Source: Cycas panzhihuaensis
Taxonomy: Eukaryota; Cycadophyta
NCBI GenBank assembly: GCA_023213395.1
Contig: CM041465.1
Span: 18,414,001 to 18,478,000 of the forward strand
DNA length: 64,000 nt
Direction: 5' to 3'
Numbering within the stretch: position 1 is the stretch's first letter; every line of letters begins with the position of its first letter. Positions 11,529 to 23,415 of the stretch are shown one piece after another. The notes under the pieces are model-generated. The model was not told the origin of the DNA, did no database searches, and saw nothing but the letters and a program-made list of their open reading frames with translations. The translations under genes were made by a program, and so were the position numbers.

Positions 11529-12692
11529 AGCAAGTAGATGAAGAAGCAGTACATATAAATAATAAAAGAGTAAACTATTAACTAGTTGATAGCTTCAAGA
11601 TAATATCAATCTTTCTATTTATCAAGTATCCTTGGGAGGAGTAAACAACACCAAAAAAAAAATCTTCAATCTATGAGGGCTTCGATCAAGCACTTATGCC
11701 TAAGATATAGTTGCTTCTACATCGCTAAACCTACTCAACTACTCCCTCCTAATGTAGACTTACCTATTCTATCATGACCTATAAAATGACCCTAAAATGC
11801 TAGACTCAATCTATAAGAAGTGGGCAAAGGACCAACTAGATCAAGGGGTGTATTTATTTATGGACAAGTTAGTGGGGAATCATCAGTATTAATGACCCAT
11901 CTTACACAAATGTAAATTAGCTCGATAATACATGCATCTAACTCCAATGAACCTCCCACTGCAAGAGGTGAAAAAGAAGAGGATAATACTAACAAGAAAA
12001 TAAGTGGAGATCATTCGACTATCCACTCTCTTTGGTTGAGCATGGAATGAGGATAAATGCCTTCCACTAAACAATTTAGAACATGGATATAGAAGACTTA
12101 GCACTACCTAAAAGCATAATATTATCTATCTCATATGATGATGAAATCTAGGTAGGAAGGTAATAATCCTCTCTCTTTGATGTGAGAATAGACCCTACCT
12201 AAAAAGACTAAAGAAAACAAAGAGCATAACTACAATGCTACTAATTTCCTTTTTTCTTTTTTCTGATTTTATAAAGATAACAAATAAGATGGGTCCTAGA
12301 AAATCCTTTTATCCCCATGAATTTAGGCACTTGTAACAAATATGAATATCCACTACATTATGGCCCTTTGATAAATAAAACAAATAACAAACAAGAATAC
12401 CAAAGAGTATGTAAGGATAAAACATAATAGGTATTCAATCCATATTATGAAAAATTAACATAATTTATAAAATTGGTGGTGCTAAAGAATACTAGTGAGC
12501 ATTTGCACCTTATATTTATAGTTTGGAGATTAGGCAATCCTACCATTGACTGACACATTTTTTCAAATAAAAAATGAATAAAAATATATATACCTCTTCT
12601 CGATATCAGTTGATGATGGCTTGAGGTAGCCTTGCAGAGTCCTAATACCACTATGCATACTCTTAATAGAAAATAAGCATCATTTACTAATA
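11529..12692 (-). repeat. Copia A 3' LTR/3' region
   Basis: Non-coding, 1.16 kb, matching 29669-30834 of copia B from the shared edge AGCAAGTAGATG up to the polypurine tract. Only the last 225 bases or so also match the other end of copia B, so how much of this is true LTR is unclear. Confidence 0.65.
12511..12520 (-). promoter_or_regulatory. Candidate TATA box in copia A LTR
   Basis: Minus strand TATAAATATA. The same element is at 30654-30663 and, with one change, at 35682-35691, always followed by a conserved AAGGTGCAAAT. Conservation in three LTR copies suggests the core promoter; no start site can be read directly. Confidence 0.5.
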
Positions 12693-12701
12693 TTCTCCCC
12701 C
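12693..12701 (-). other. Copia A polypurine tract
   Basis: Minus strand GGGGGAGAA directly before the 3' LTR (plus strand TTCTCCCCC). Confidence 0.8.
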
Positions 12702-14550
12702 ATAATGTTCATTTTGTGTAACTTCAAGCTTATCTCTGAATTTGTGAAATTTAATTTTCCTAAGTGCCTTTGTAAAAATATCTACTATCTGGTCTTTTGT
12801 GTTGTAATAAACGAACTCTATTTAACTTATTTGGATAAGCTCTCGTATGAAGTGATATTATGTCTCAATATGTTTAGTCCTTCCATGGAAAATTAGGTTA
12901 TGCATTATCTAAATAGTGCTCTGATTATCACATTATATTTTGATAAGGCCATCTTGTTTTAATTAGAGATCATAAAGTAGATGACATAGCCAAATCGTTT
13001 CATATACATCTAATACTTTTGTTTTATATTCTACCTCAGTTGTGTATAAGGAGATGGTATTTTACTTTTTGGTACTCCATACTATAATTGTTGAACCTAA
13101 ATTGAAGGTGTATCTAGAAGTAAACTTTCTATTATCAACATCACCTACCCAATATGAATATGTATACCTGATCAATCTAAAATTTGATAAAGGTTTATAA
13201 TATAACCCATAGCCTATCATGCCTTTTAGATATCATAGGATTTATTTAATTGCTTTCTAATGTAGAGTTTTAGGATCTTGTATATACCTTGACACAACAC
13301 TAACTATATGCATGATATCTAGTTGTATTGATGTCAAAGATATTAGGCTTATAATCAACTATCTATATAGTGTAGGATCAATAGGAGTAGAATCATCAAG
13401 TTTAGATAATTTGATTGTAACTTTCGTTGGCATGGATAAGGCCTTGTAATCACTCATCTTGAACTTTTGGAGTAAGTCCAAGGTATATTTCCTTTAGGAG
13501 ATAAACTCTAATCCCATCATTCTAAAGTCCTTATAGATGTCATCCTTGAATTTTTGAGAAAGATGGGTGTCATTCCTATATAGACCAAGTCATTAACATA
13601 AAGTCCAATAATTAATATGGATTCTCCTTTGATTTTGATGTATAGATTTAGATTTGATTTGGTTCTCTTAAATCCTTGATCTCTAAAACACTTATCTATC
13701 ATAGAGTGCCATGCTCTAGGTGCTTATTTCAAGCCATAAATCACATTTTTAAGTTTATACTCTTTATTCTCTTCTCTCTTAACTTAAAATCTTTTTAGTT
13801 ATTGAGTATATATTTCTTCTTCAATATAGCCATTGAGAAAGGTACTCTTGACATCTATTTGGTAAACATCCCAACCTTTTTGGGCTGCTAGACTTAACAT
13901 CATACAAATAGTCTCCATCCAAGCAATAAAGACAAAGGTTTCATTATAATCTATGCCTTCTCTTTCTACATAGCCTTTGGTAACAAGTCTAGCCTTTTGT
14001 TTATCAATGGACCCATCAGATTTAAACTTGGTCTTATAGACCTATTCTATCCCAATAGTTATTTCATTGGGAGAAAGATCAATAAGTTCCCATGTATCAT
14101 TTTTTACTATAAAATTATACTCTTCTTTCATAACCTTTCTCCATTCATCATGAGTATCTACCTCTTCAAAAGTGTAAGGCTCATGGACTTCTATCACTTG
14201 ACTCATGAGGGCAAAGTTAACTTAACCTAAACAAGTAGATATCTTATCAATATTATTATCTAATATGTTATCTAAGTCATGGATTCTTTGGACCCATTTA
14301 GGAAACCTTTGAGATGAAGTAGATGTTCCCTCATCACTTACCCTTGATACATTAATATTTTGCCCTGAATCATATCTAGGTAGAATATATATGGACCTTG
14401 GAGATGAATCAAAGCTAATCATAATATTCTTATCTCTATCTTGGACATAATCTAATTGATGGTAGTCATCCTCTTTGAATATAATATCTTTGCTAATAAT
14501 AACCTTTCTTTCCTTAAGATCATACGCCTTATATGATTTTGATACATCAT
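12702..14550 (-). pseudogene. Copia A reverse transcriptase and RNase H
   Basis: RT begins near 14190 with 'EVHEPYTFEEVDTHDEWRKVMKEE' and 'VYKTKFKSDGSIDKQKARLVTKGY', then 'VYQMDVKSTFLNGYIEEEIY' (about 13820-13880). The catalytic motif reads YVND instead of YVDD (13590-13601), so RT is inactive. An in-frame TAA replaces Gln in 'GLKQAP' (near 13726). RNase H is badly broken; its C-terminus 'KIKFHKFRDKLEV' is at 12705-12765. The N-terminal linker (14222-14422, Ser/Pro-rich) is usual for copia. Copia B carries the same YVND and the same TAA. Confidence 0.9.
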
Positions 14551-15480
14551 TGTACTTAATAAATATGCACTTAGTGATTTTGTTATCAAGTTTAGCTATT
14601 TTCTATTCTAGAACATGGGCAAATACTAGGCATACAAAAGCTCTCAATTGATAAATACTACATTTATAACCTGTCCATGCTTCTTTTGGTGTCATCCACC
14701 TAAGGGCTTTGGTGGTACATATGTTTAGGAGTTGAATTGTAGTATGGGTGGCTTCTACCTAGAATTTGTATTATAATTTCTTATTGTTAAACATGCACTT
14801 AACCATTTTAATTATGGTGTAATTTTTACATTCAGCAATCCTATTTTGTTGTGGTATGCAGGGGTTTGTATATTGTCTTCTAATACCATGGTATGTATAA
14901 TAAGTATTAAATTTATTAGAAATAAACTCTCCCCCATTATCTAATCTTAGGAAAAGTATCTTGTGGGCACTTTGCTTCTCCATAAAGGTTTTGAAGTCCA
15001 TAAAGTATTGAAATTCATTTAATTTAAATTTTAGGAAATAAACCCATGTCTTCCTTGTATAATCATCAATAAAGGTAAGGAAATACTTTGCACCTGCTAG
15101 GGATGGGACATCTATTAGACCACAAAGATCTATGTAGATTAATTAAAGTGGCCCCTTAGCTGCATAGCTTCCATCAAGAAAGGTTTCTCTATGTTGCTTT
15201 CTTAGGAGAAATCCCTCATAAATGTCCTTGTCAACTTCAATTTGGGGTAGGCTTTCTACCATGTTCATCCTCTTGATGAGGGATAGACTTCTATAGTTTA
15301 AGTGGCTAAACATTTTATGCCACATATCACTATCTATCTTGATTATTGTCTTTAATGCATAGTAATCTAAAGGGGTTATGACTAACTTGAAGAGTCTATC
15401 ACTAGTCATCTTTCCTTTGGTAACAATAGCTTTGTTTTTCCCTTTGTCCTAAACAGTACATTCATCATTATCAAACATAA
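14551..15480 (-). pseudogene. Copia A integrase
   Basis: The GAG-pre-integrase region is in 15143-15409: 'MWHKMFSHLNYRSL' (His pair) with a Cys lost further on. The core shows 'DVPSLAGAKYFLTFIDDYTRKTWVYF' (about 15020-15110) and, in 14771-15001, 'LRLDNGGEF' and 'CIPQQNRIAECKN'. All three catalytic acidic residues (Asp, Asp, Glu) can be seen, but stops and a break near 15142 separate them. Confidence 0.88.
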
Positions 15481-16890
15481 CTTTCTAGTTCTATTCCATC
15501 ATTTGTCACATAAATACAAGATTTTTCTTGAGAATTGGAACATAGAGAATATCATCAAGATATCTTTTCTCTTCTGAATCTGTTGTGATGATGACTTTAC
15601 CCCTTCCACTAGATTCATATGATGTATCATCACCAAATATGATTGTGCCCTTATTAGACCCATCAATAGTTTAGAATATCTCTTCCTTATGTGTCATATG
15701 TGTGGAGAATCTAGAGTGTATATACCAACAATCTTCTTCTTTATGGGAAACAAAGCTGAATAAAGATAGAGGATTATTTTCTCTATTTTCAATGACCGTA
15801 TGATCACTTCCTCTTATTGGAGGGCCATTTTTTGCAAAGCATCTATCTTTAGTGTGGCCAACTTTATGACAATAGGTACAATGGATAGTATCCCTTCCTC
15901 TTTGACCTAGACTCCTTCTACGATTTCCTCTATCCATGGAGTGTATCCTTCCATTTTCCAAGTATAGCCCTTAATTATCTCTTTTTTTATTACTTGGATA
16001 ACTTGAATTGGGATTTTGAAAACTGTTATGGCCTTAGAAATTATGGCAACATTAGCTAGCTTCTTGATGTCATTCTTGGTTTTGATAGCTATGTTGACTT
16101 AGGTATCTTTGATTAGCTCCTTGATTCTTTTGATGAGAAGCTTAGTATATAGGATGATGCTCTTAGTGTGTCTCTTGTTTAGGATTCCTATCTCTCCCCC
16201 TTAGGGATTAGTTCCTTGTTCTTAAGCTTTTAGCTTAGGTATTAGATTTAATTATAGCCTTTGTTATAAAGGCATGTTCTAAGGATTTATTAGTACATTT
16301 CTTTTCTTCAACACCCATCAACATGGCACTTAATTCTTTAATCTTCATGGTACTTAGGTCCTTAGAGACCTCTATACTTGTGACTAGCATCTCAAACCTT
16401 TTAACTTCACCAATATACCTAAGTAGCTATTCTACAACCATTTGTTCAGTAAGGGTTTCTCTAAGAGATCTAATTTGGTTCATAAGATCTTGAACTTTTG
16501 TTATGAACTCATTGATGGTCTCATTGGGTAACATCCTATAGTTTTCAAATTTACTTCTTAATGTTTGAAGTTTTGATGAGGCTACTATTTTATAGATAAG
16601 TTGTAATATGTCCCATGCTTCTTTAGATTTTTATGCCTCACTAACTTTTGAAAAGATATGATCTTCTAAGGCACAAAACATTAATGCTAATGCTTCATTA
16701 TCCTTCTTTACACATTCTTTAAAGGCGTACTTTTATGCTTTAGTGGCATTTTGACCAAGTTTTGTTTACTCTATCTTCATAATATCCCATATATCTTTAG
16801 CTATAAGGATGGGTCTTATCCTCCTACTCTAATTCAAAAAATTTGATCCATCAAACCTGGGGATGATCATGTTACCAAAGTGTATAGCCA
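15481..16890 (-). pseudogene. Copia A gag and protease
   Basis: The start is the ATG at 16890 ('MAIHFGNMIIPRFDGSNF', the standard copia gag opening). A UBN2-type capsid region follows ('ALMFCALEDHIF', 'AWDILQLIY', 'RMLPNETINEFI'), then a CCHC zinc knuckle CTYCHKVGHTKDRC at about 15835-15876. The protease motif expected as DSG reads HSR ('WYIHSRFSTHM', near 15700-15735), so the catalytic Asp is replaced by His. Copia B has the same Asp-to-His change. Several stops interrupt the frame. Confidence 0.88.
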
Positions 16891-16902
16891 TAATGTTTCG
16901 TA

Positions 16903-17727
16903 TCTCAAAGGACAACATCTGAGGAACAACAAAAATGGGTCACCAAATTGCAATATTTTAACTTTGAAATCATATATAAAAAAGGTAAGGATAATATAGT
17001 TGTCGATGCTTTATCTTATAAGGAAGAAGGCTCTACTCTATATTCTATCACCATAGTCAATCCCTCTTGGATAGTGGTTGCCAAGCAAGCATGGGATTAG
17101 GACTTCGTTACAAAGGAGATCATTTAAGACCTTCAAGTTGGAGTAGGCCATTCAACCCATTATACATGGTCTTCAAATATTCTTTGCTATAAGAATCAAA
17201 TATATATATACCATGACTCTAGCCTTAAGGAGGAAATTTTACATGATGTATATGCCTCTCTAATAGCAGTTTACTCGACCTTCCTACAAACATACCACTA
17301 CTTAAAATAGTCTTTATTTTAGAAAGGATAAAAAGGAGATGTAAAGAGATATGTTTCCTCATGTGAAATTTGTCAATGACATAAGATAGAAATAGTCAAG
17401 TCTCTAGGATTATTACAACCCCTTCCCATACCAAATCAATGATGGGAAGAAATTTCTATGGACTTCATTGTGGGTCTACCCAAATTAGAAGGAAAAGATG
17501 CTATACTAGTGGTTTTTGATAGGCTAACCAAATATGCTCATTTTTGTGGCATTCAAGCAACATATAAGGCAAAGTAAATTACTGATATCTTTTTAAAGGA
17601 TATACGTAGGTTTTATGGCATGCCCAAATGCATAGTCAGTGATTGGGACCCCAAGTATACCAACAACTTCTAGATAGAACTCTTCTATCTACTTGGTACT
17701 AAACTAACAATGAGCTCATCCTACCAT
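16903..17727 (+). pseudogene. Second copy of E2 RNase H end and integrase start
   Basis: Repeats E2 10303-11129 in the same orientation up to and including the ACCAT target site (17723-17727). It starts inside RNase H ('YLKGQHLRNNK...'-type frame) directly after copia A gag, at TATCTCAAAGG. It differs from the first copy at scattered sites (for example 16945-17010). It is a genomic duplication, not a separate element. Confidence 0.92.
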
Positions 17728-18788
17728 TGATCCCAAAATAGAGCTTAATTGATGAAGAAATCAATTATCAACCTTTTCTCCTTGAGATCCTAGGAGTTAG
17801 TGTAGAAATCCCAATAACATCAAAACGAAAAATGAGCCCACAAAAGGAAATTCTACACCAAATCATTTATTCTTTACATTGCTCCAAAAGTATGAGGAGT
17901 AGTACTTTTATTGAACTATAAAAATCTCCATTTAATAGTGGAGAAATCAACTAGTAAAAGAATGGTTAAATTACAAGGAATAAATGATACAATTATACCA
18001 TAAGGGGGACTCCAACCCTCCAAAATGCTTCTCCAAGGATGCTTCCCAAGTTAAGTGCCTTTCACCTCCAAGAACCACCTCTTCAACCCATAATAGGGCT
18101 CAGTTTATAGAAAGAAATCAAAATTGCATGTTTAACAAGTGGCAATCATACAAGTATAACTACTAACCACCAGAATGCATGTTGTCCAAGTGGCCTTCAT
18201 GTAATTCTTAAAAAATTACAGCTTGTAACTAACCATAACAGACTCCAATTTAGCTAAAATTTGGTACACATATAATAACGCATGCCCCCTCTGCTTCCTC
18301 AAACTTTTAGCTCATTTGGATGTCATTTGACTACATTTTTGTTCATTTAATGATAATGTGTATTCACTATTTTTCTGCTATCCAAGTGGCCTTCATGCAA
18401 TTCTTAAAAGTTGCGACTTGTAACTGACCTTAACGGACTCCAATTTGGCTCAAATTTGGTACATATATAGGAATGAATGTCCCTATACTTCCTCAAAAAT
18501 TTAGCTCATTTGGATGTTATTTGACCACATTTTTATTCATTTAATGATAATATATATTTTTTATTTTTCTGCTAGCTATGGGATTAAGTTTATGCAAAAT
18601 AAGGCTTGAACTCTAATCAAATGATATTTTATGAAGCCCACCTTTTGTACACATATAGTGGGATGTGTCTTCTTCCTTCACACAAAATTTCATATAATTT
18701 TGATACTATTTGGCCATATCTCTTTTAGTTATGCTAATGCCTAGCATTTTCTGCATCCTATAAACATATGGTAGATCCTCCTGGATCA
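17728..18788 (-). repeat. E3 3' LTR (left), with internal duplication
   Basis: 1061 bases from TGATCCCAAA to CCTGGATCA. Homologous to 23416-24282 (867 bases); the extra 194-196 bases are a tandem duplication at 18185-18574. Over the first 240 bases the two LTRs differ at about ten positions. On the minus strand this is the 3' LTR because the polypurine tract abuts its right side. Confidence 0.92.
18185..18574. repeat. Two-unit tandem repeat (~196 bp) in E3 LTR
   Basis: Unit 1 is 18185-18380 and unit 2 is 18381-18574, each starting TCCAAGTGGCCTTCATG and ending TTTTTCTGCTA. The right LTR has one unit (from 23873). The two units already differ at many sites. Confidence 0.9.
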
Positions 18789-18803
18789 TGGCTCCCCTTC
18801 CTT
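18789..18803 (-). other. E3 polypurine tract
   Basis: Minus strand AAGGAAGGGGAGCCA next to the 3' LTR. Confidence 0.8.
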
Positions 18804-18834
18804 GGAAAATAGCCAACTCCTGTTTAGATTATAA

Positions 18835-20440
18835 TTAGAGATGGGGGAAGTGTTGTTCTCCTTGTTTCCTACTAAACCACTTGGCCTTACTAGACAATTG
18901 TCCTGCTACTCCAATCCTAAAAGATTCATGTGTCTTATGTATTATTTTGGTAAATTTTCTCTCTAAGATACAATCTTCCTTTAGAGGCTCCTCACTTTCC
19001 AAATACAAGTCATCAACTGAAGGTAAAGTGAACTGATCTTGTTCCTCATCTAGCATGGAGGGCTCAAAGAGTTTTAAGTATTCAACATTTACTACTGAAT
19101 ATATTTGCATATAAGGTGGAAGATCAAGTTGGAAAGCATTGCCACCTACTTTTCTCAAAATCTTAAATGGTCCATACCTTATAGGTTTGAGTTCCTTGCC
19201 TTCTCCTTTTAACCTCTCCTTGCTCAAGTATAACCATACTAAATCTCCTTCTTGAAAAGTACACTCTTGCCTATGCTTGTCATGTATTTCCTTGTACTTT
19301 TATTGAGTCCTTAGAAGTTGATCATGCACTTCTTTATGGACTCTTTGGATCTTCTCCAAGTATCTTAAAGCCTTGTCATGCTCCTCCTTCTCTTTGATGA
19401 ATCCTTCCTTAGCTTGCATGGAAAACTCTAAGTCAAATGGACTTTGAGGCAAGTATCCCAAACAAACTTCAAAAGGTGCTTTAGAGTGTGATGCATGCAT
19501 TGCTCTATTAAATGCAAATTGTAGAAAAGCCAATGATTCATCCTAAGTCTTTGGATGCTTGGAATTGTATCCCCTCAATAAATGTACCAAAGTTTTGTTC
19601 ACTACTTTGGTTTGTCCATCTGTTTGAGGATGGAAACTTGTACTCCTCTTCAATTTGGTATCCATCATCTCTCATAGTGACTTCCAAAATGATGAAAGGA
19701 ATCGAGTGTCTTGATCTGAAATGATAGAAGAAGGCAAGCCAAAATTCTTCCATACATACTCGAAGAATAACTTAGTTGCTCCTGTTCCTATGATTGTCTT
19801 CTTACAAGGTATTAGAGATATCATTTTACTGAACCTATCAACAATAACAAAGAGATAATCATGTCCCTTCCTAGTCATAGGAAGTCCCCCTAAGAAATCA
19901 ATGGAGATACTTTTCCAAGGTCTAGTGGGAATAGGAAGTGGTGTATACAATCCTAATTTTCTAGAAGAAGGCTTAGAAGTATTATATATTACACATCCTT
20001 TTACATCATTTTGCATTTTTGGCCATACAACATATCTTCTCAAGTTTGCTAAAGTCTTCTCTATACCAAAGTGACCAGCTACTTTAGAAGTATGGGATTC
20101 TCTAAGCCACTTGATCTTGTCTCCTTTTGATGGAACATAGAGCTGCTCCCCTTTGAAAAGTAGACCATCCTTCCAAGAAAGTTGGGAAGGTCTTCCTTTC
20201 GCTAGGTTCTCTAATTCTTCCTTCAAAGCTTCATCTTCATGGTACAAGTCTTTATACTCTTCATGATGCATTGGCTCCACCTGCAAACTCATAAGAGAAC
20301 TATGAATAAAAGTAGAAGAAGAAGTAGAACAAGGTGGTCTAGATAACATATTAGCAATTTTATTAGTAGATCCCTCTTTTTACTTAATTATAATATTGAA
20401 TTGTTATAAATAACTCATCCACTTCATGTGTCTTACTTGC
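18835..20440 (-). pseudogene. E3 integrase with C-terminal chromodomain-like tail
   Basis: Mostly one frame with a few stops. 19672-20349 (225 open codons) carries 'HTSKVAGHFGIEKTLANLRRYVVWP' (His pair), 'CVIYNTSK' (second Cys of HHCC changed to Tyr), 'SISIDFLGGLPMTRKGHDYLFVIVDRFSKM' and 'SSIISDQDTRF'. The third catalytic Glu position is in a shifted piece at 19538-19670 ('[12 protein letters not shown]', where Val replaces Glu-containing 'ERVN'-type sequence). 19300-19533 and 18835-19227 give 'FAFNRAMHASHSKAPFEV' and 'RYGPFKILRKVGGNAFQLDLPP'. The last 50 codons ('HESFRIGVAGQLSSKAKWFS') resemble a degenerate chromodomain. Confidence 0.9.
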
Positions 20441-20800
20441 TATAATTTACTTTAGGTTTGTAAAAATTGAAGAGGCTTATGATCAGTATGAACTACAACC
20501 TCTTTTCCAAGTAAGTAGGTCCTCCAATGCTTGCATGCTTGATGAAGTGCGAAAATTTCTCGATCATATGTTGGGTAGTTTTTCACTTGAGGGGTGAAGA
20601 CTTCTGAATGGTCAGCAATAGGCTTCCCATCTTGAATAAGGATAGCTCCCATCACATTTCCACTTGCATCAGCTTCTACTTCAAAAGGCCTTTGAAAATT
20701 TAGCATTGCCAAAACCGGTGCTTCACAAATTTTCTTCTTTAAAAGAAGAAAAGCTTCTTCCTCCTTGGAACCCTAAGTAAACTTTTTACTAGATTTTGTC
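20441..20800 (-). pseudogene. E3 RNase H
   Basis: 86 open codons at 20452-20712: 'PFEVEADASGNVMGAILIQDGKPIA' (first catalytic Asp), 'YDREIFALHQACKHWRTYLLG' (Glu) and 'VVHTDHKPLQFL' (Asp). A one-base frame change near 20815-20825 separates it from the RT frame, with one stop near 20776. Otherwise it looks intact and typical. Confidence 0.9.
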
Positions 20801-22250
20801 AATCCATGTAGAGGTGTCTTTGCAACCGTGAGAAATGAAGAATAAACTTTCTCAAGTATTGACAAGCTCCTAAAAAACTTCTCATCTCTATGATGTTTGT
20901 TGGCCTAGGCCATTTGAGGATGGCTTGAGTCTTGAGTGGATCGATGCTCAACTTTCCTCCTCCAACCACAAAGCCTAAGAAGATCAGGTTCTCCTTGCCA
21001 AATTCACACTTCTTCACATTAAGTTTTAAATAATGCTTAGCCATAGCCTTTAAAACTTCTTCTATGTGCTACAAATGTTCCTCCCATGTGTTGCTAAAAA
21101 TCAAAATGTCATCAAGATAGACAACAGCAAAATTATCCAAGTAAGGCTTTAACATTTCATTCATTAGTCTCATGAATGTTGCAGGAGCATTACACAATCT
21201 GAAAGGCATAACCATCCATTCAAAGAGTCCTTGCTTTATTTTAAAGGCCATCTTCCATATGTCCTCCTCCTTGACCCTAACTTGGTGATAACCAATTTTC
21301 AAATCCAACTTAGTAAAATAACAAGCATGCTGAATTTGATCAAGTAAATCATCTATGCGAGGCAAATGGTATTGATTTTTAATTGTAATTTTATTCAAAG
21401 CATGAAAGTCTATACATATTCTCCATCCTCCATCCTTCTTAGGCACCAAGACAATTGGTGACCCACAAGGTGAACATGAAGGTCTTATGACCCCTTGATC
21501 AAGCAACTCCTCAACTTGCCTCTTTATCTCATTATTCTCTACAATGGAGTGCCTATACAAAGCAACATTAGGTAATGGTGCATCTCCTACAAGAGTGATT
21601 TCATACTCTATATTTCTCTTTGGTGGTAGCCCATTAACATGTTGAAATAGAATATCATACCTTGTCTTTAACTCCTCAATTTGTTGCATTTGTTTAGGTG
21701 ATATAAGAAGAGTGTGAGTAGAAGGACCTTCTTCATCTCCTGGCTCTTCTTTTCTCCTTACCATTAAGATGATGAATTTGCCACATGCATTGATCATCCT
21801 TTTTGCTTGAGTGACTGAAATTAATGCTATCTTATCCAAGTGCTTCTTTGTGGCCTTTATGATGAAGCCCTTGTTATCCTTCATCAACCGATACTTTCTC
21901 TCCCTTCGATAGAAGAGTGCATCTCGATCCCACAAGTAGGGACTCCCAAGCACAACATGGCATACATCTAATGGCACCACATCACATATTACTTCATCAA
22001 TAAAATCATTAGTGATGGAAAATTTAAGTGTACATTGCTTTGATATTTGCATTTCCACATCTTTATGGATCCAACCAAGAGGATGTGGGTGAGGGTGAGG
22101 AGTAGTTACCAACCCAATGCTCTTTACCAAACTTTTTGAGATCAAATTCTTTTAGCTCCCTAGATTTATAATGGCACCAATAATATTATTTCCTACTTGA
22201 AGCTTCAAGTGAAATAGTTCCTCCTTTATAGCATCATCTCCATAATTTGT
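20801..22250 (-). pseudogene. E3 protease and reverse transcriptase
   Basis: RT lies in a 358-codon open stretch (21069-22145): 'QVEELLDQGVIRPSCSPCGSP', 'KKDGGWRICIDFHALNKITIKN', 'YFTKLDLKIGYHQVRV', 'MPFRLCNAPATFMRLMN' and an intact 'VVYLDDILIFSNTWEEHL' catalytic motif at about 21078-21128. The thumb continues in the same frame at 20799-21044 ('KCEFGKENLIFLGFVV'). The protease sits at the start: the motif expected as IIDSGS reads 'IINLGS' (about 22150-22170), so the catalytic Asp is lost, and one TAG follows it. The RT could be close to functional in sequence. Confidence 0.92.
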
Positions 22251-23282
22251 AAGTAGAGTAACCTTCTCTTCTTCTCCTTCACTTTGAATCTCCACCCCAG
22301 AAAGTAGTGCTTTCCCTTTTTCCTTCTTTCTTAATTCCATATCCTTGATATGATTTGGCTTTAACTCTGGATGCAACTTCCAATACTTTGCTGCAATATG
22401 ACCACTAATATCACAATGCTCACAATAGTTAGATCTTTTAATAAAATTAGTTCTTTTCTTCTTTCCTTCTTGCCTTTTAGATGAGTGCAATTTAAGTTTC
22501 CTTTCATATGTATTGTAAGTAAAAGTAGAATCTTTAGACATGAATGTAGATTTCTTACTTTTACTTTCTATTGCCATGGCCATTCTACTTCCTTCTCCAA
22601 TGGATTGAACCTTAAAAAGCCTTAGTTCCTTCCTTATGTATTCATGTAATCATCCAATGAATTTCATAAGAGTGATATGTTCATCCATATTAATACCAAG
22701 TAGCATGCCATGCCTAAAAAATAAAGAAGTATAGTCTTGGACACATACACCTCTCCCTTGGCATAAATATTGCCAAGTGACCCATTGGTCTTCCTCATGA
22801 CCTATGGGGTAGTATTACTTCTTTATTATTTTCTTAAAATCCATCCATGAAAAAGAAGATACATCATGAGTCTTAAAATATGCATTCCACCATGTCAATG
22901 CATGTTTACACAACTTGAACTTAGCAAATGAAAGCTTTTGAGCATTACTATAAGCATAAATTGTGAAGTAGGTTTCAAGTTGATCCAACCAATGGTCCAA
23001 CTTTTTAGCATTTACCTCTCCATCATAAGTTGGAATATCCAACTTTGCCTCCACCTTAAAGGGTTGATGAGATGAAGTACCCTTGTTTTCTTCAAATGAG
23101 TTCTTTAAGGTCTCCTCCTCTTCCTCTTCATGGTTGTGGTCATATGTGGATCCTCCTTCAACTTCCTTCTCTTTGCCTTTTCCCTTGACTAGAGGTAGAA
23201 GTTGGGTCATCATTTGCATCAAGACTCCTATGTTCTTCTCAAGCTTTTCAAATCTAATTTCTCCATCTTCTTTTTCAGCCAT
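22251..23282 (-). pseudogene. E3 gag
   Basis: The start chosen is the ATG at 23282, 134 bases inside the 5' LTR. The first 155 codons hold a Glu/Lys-rich segment, then 'KLDIPTYDGEVNAKKLDHWLDQLETYFTIY' and 'ALTWWNAYF', the standard retrotransposon gag domain. After stops near 22814 and 22650 the frame reopens (22152-22583) with a zinc knuckle 'YCEHCDISGHIAAKYWKLHP' (last Cys changed to Tyr) and a Lys/Glu-rich linker to protease. Same frame as the RT, as expected for a single polyprotein. Confidence 0.9.
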
Positions 23283-23398
23283 AATGCTTGGATTCTTTCT
23301 TTATCTTCTTGGTGATTGCAACACAAGAAAAGCTTCACCTTTCTCTTTGTATCCTTTCCTTGTTTGTATCATTCAAGTCCCTACAATAAAGATCACAT

Positions 23399-23410
23399 GC
23401 TTTGATACAA
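23399..23410 (-). other. E3 primer binding site (tRNA-Met-like)
   Basis: Minus strand TTGTATCAAAGC, two changes from TGGTATCAGAGC, five bases inside the 5' LTR. Confidence 0.7.
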
Positions 23411-23415
23411 AAATA

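Larger units (their letters stand above)
11529..16902 (-). mobile_element. Copia A (Ty1/copia), minus strand, 5' end lost
   Basis: Order on the minus strand: gag, protease, integrase, RT, RNase H, polypurine tract, LTR; integrase before RT defines Ty1/copia. It matches copia B (29669-35036) along its whole length; a 150-base sample differed at about six sites. The 5' LTR and leader are missing: homology stops at 16902, just before the gag ATG, and E2 RNase H sequence follows. Confidence 0.9.

Noticed and set aside
20799-20830. Programmed frameshift between E3 RT and RNase H
   Set aside because: No slippery heptamer seen, and gag, protease and RT are in one frame; a simple indel in a decayed copy is more likely.
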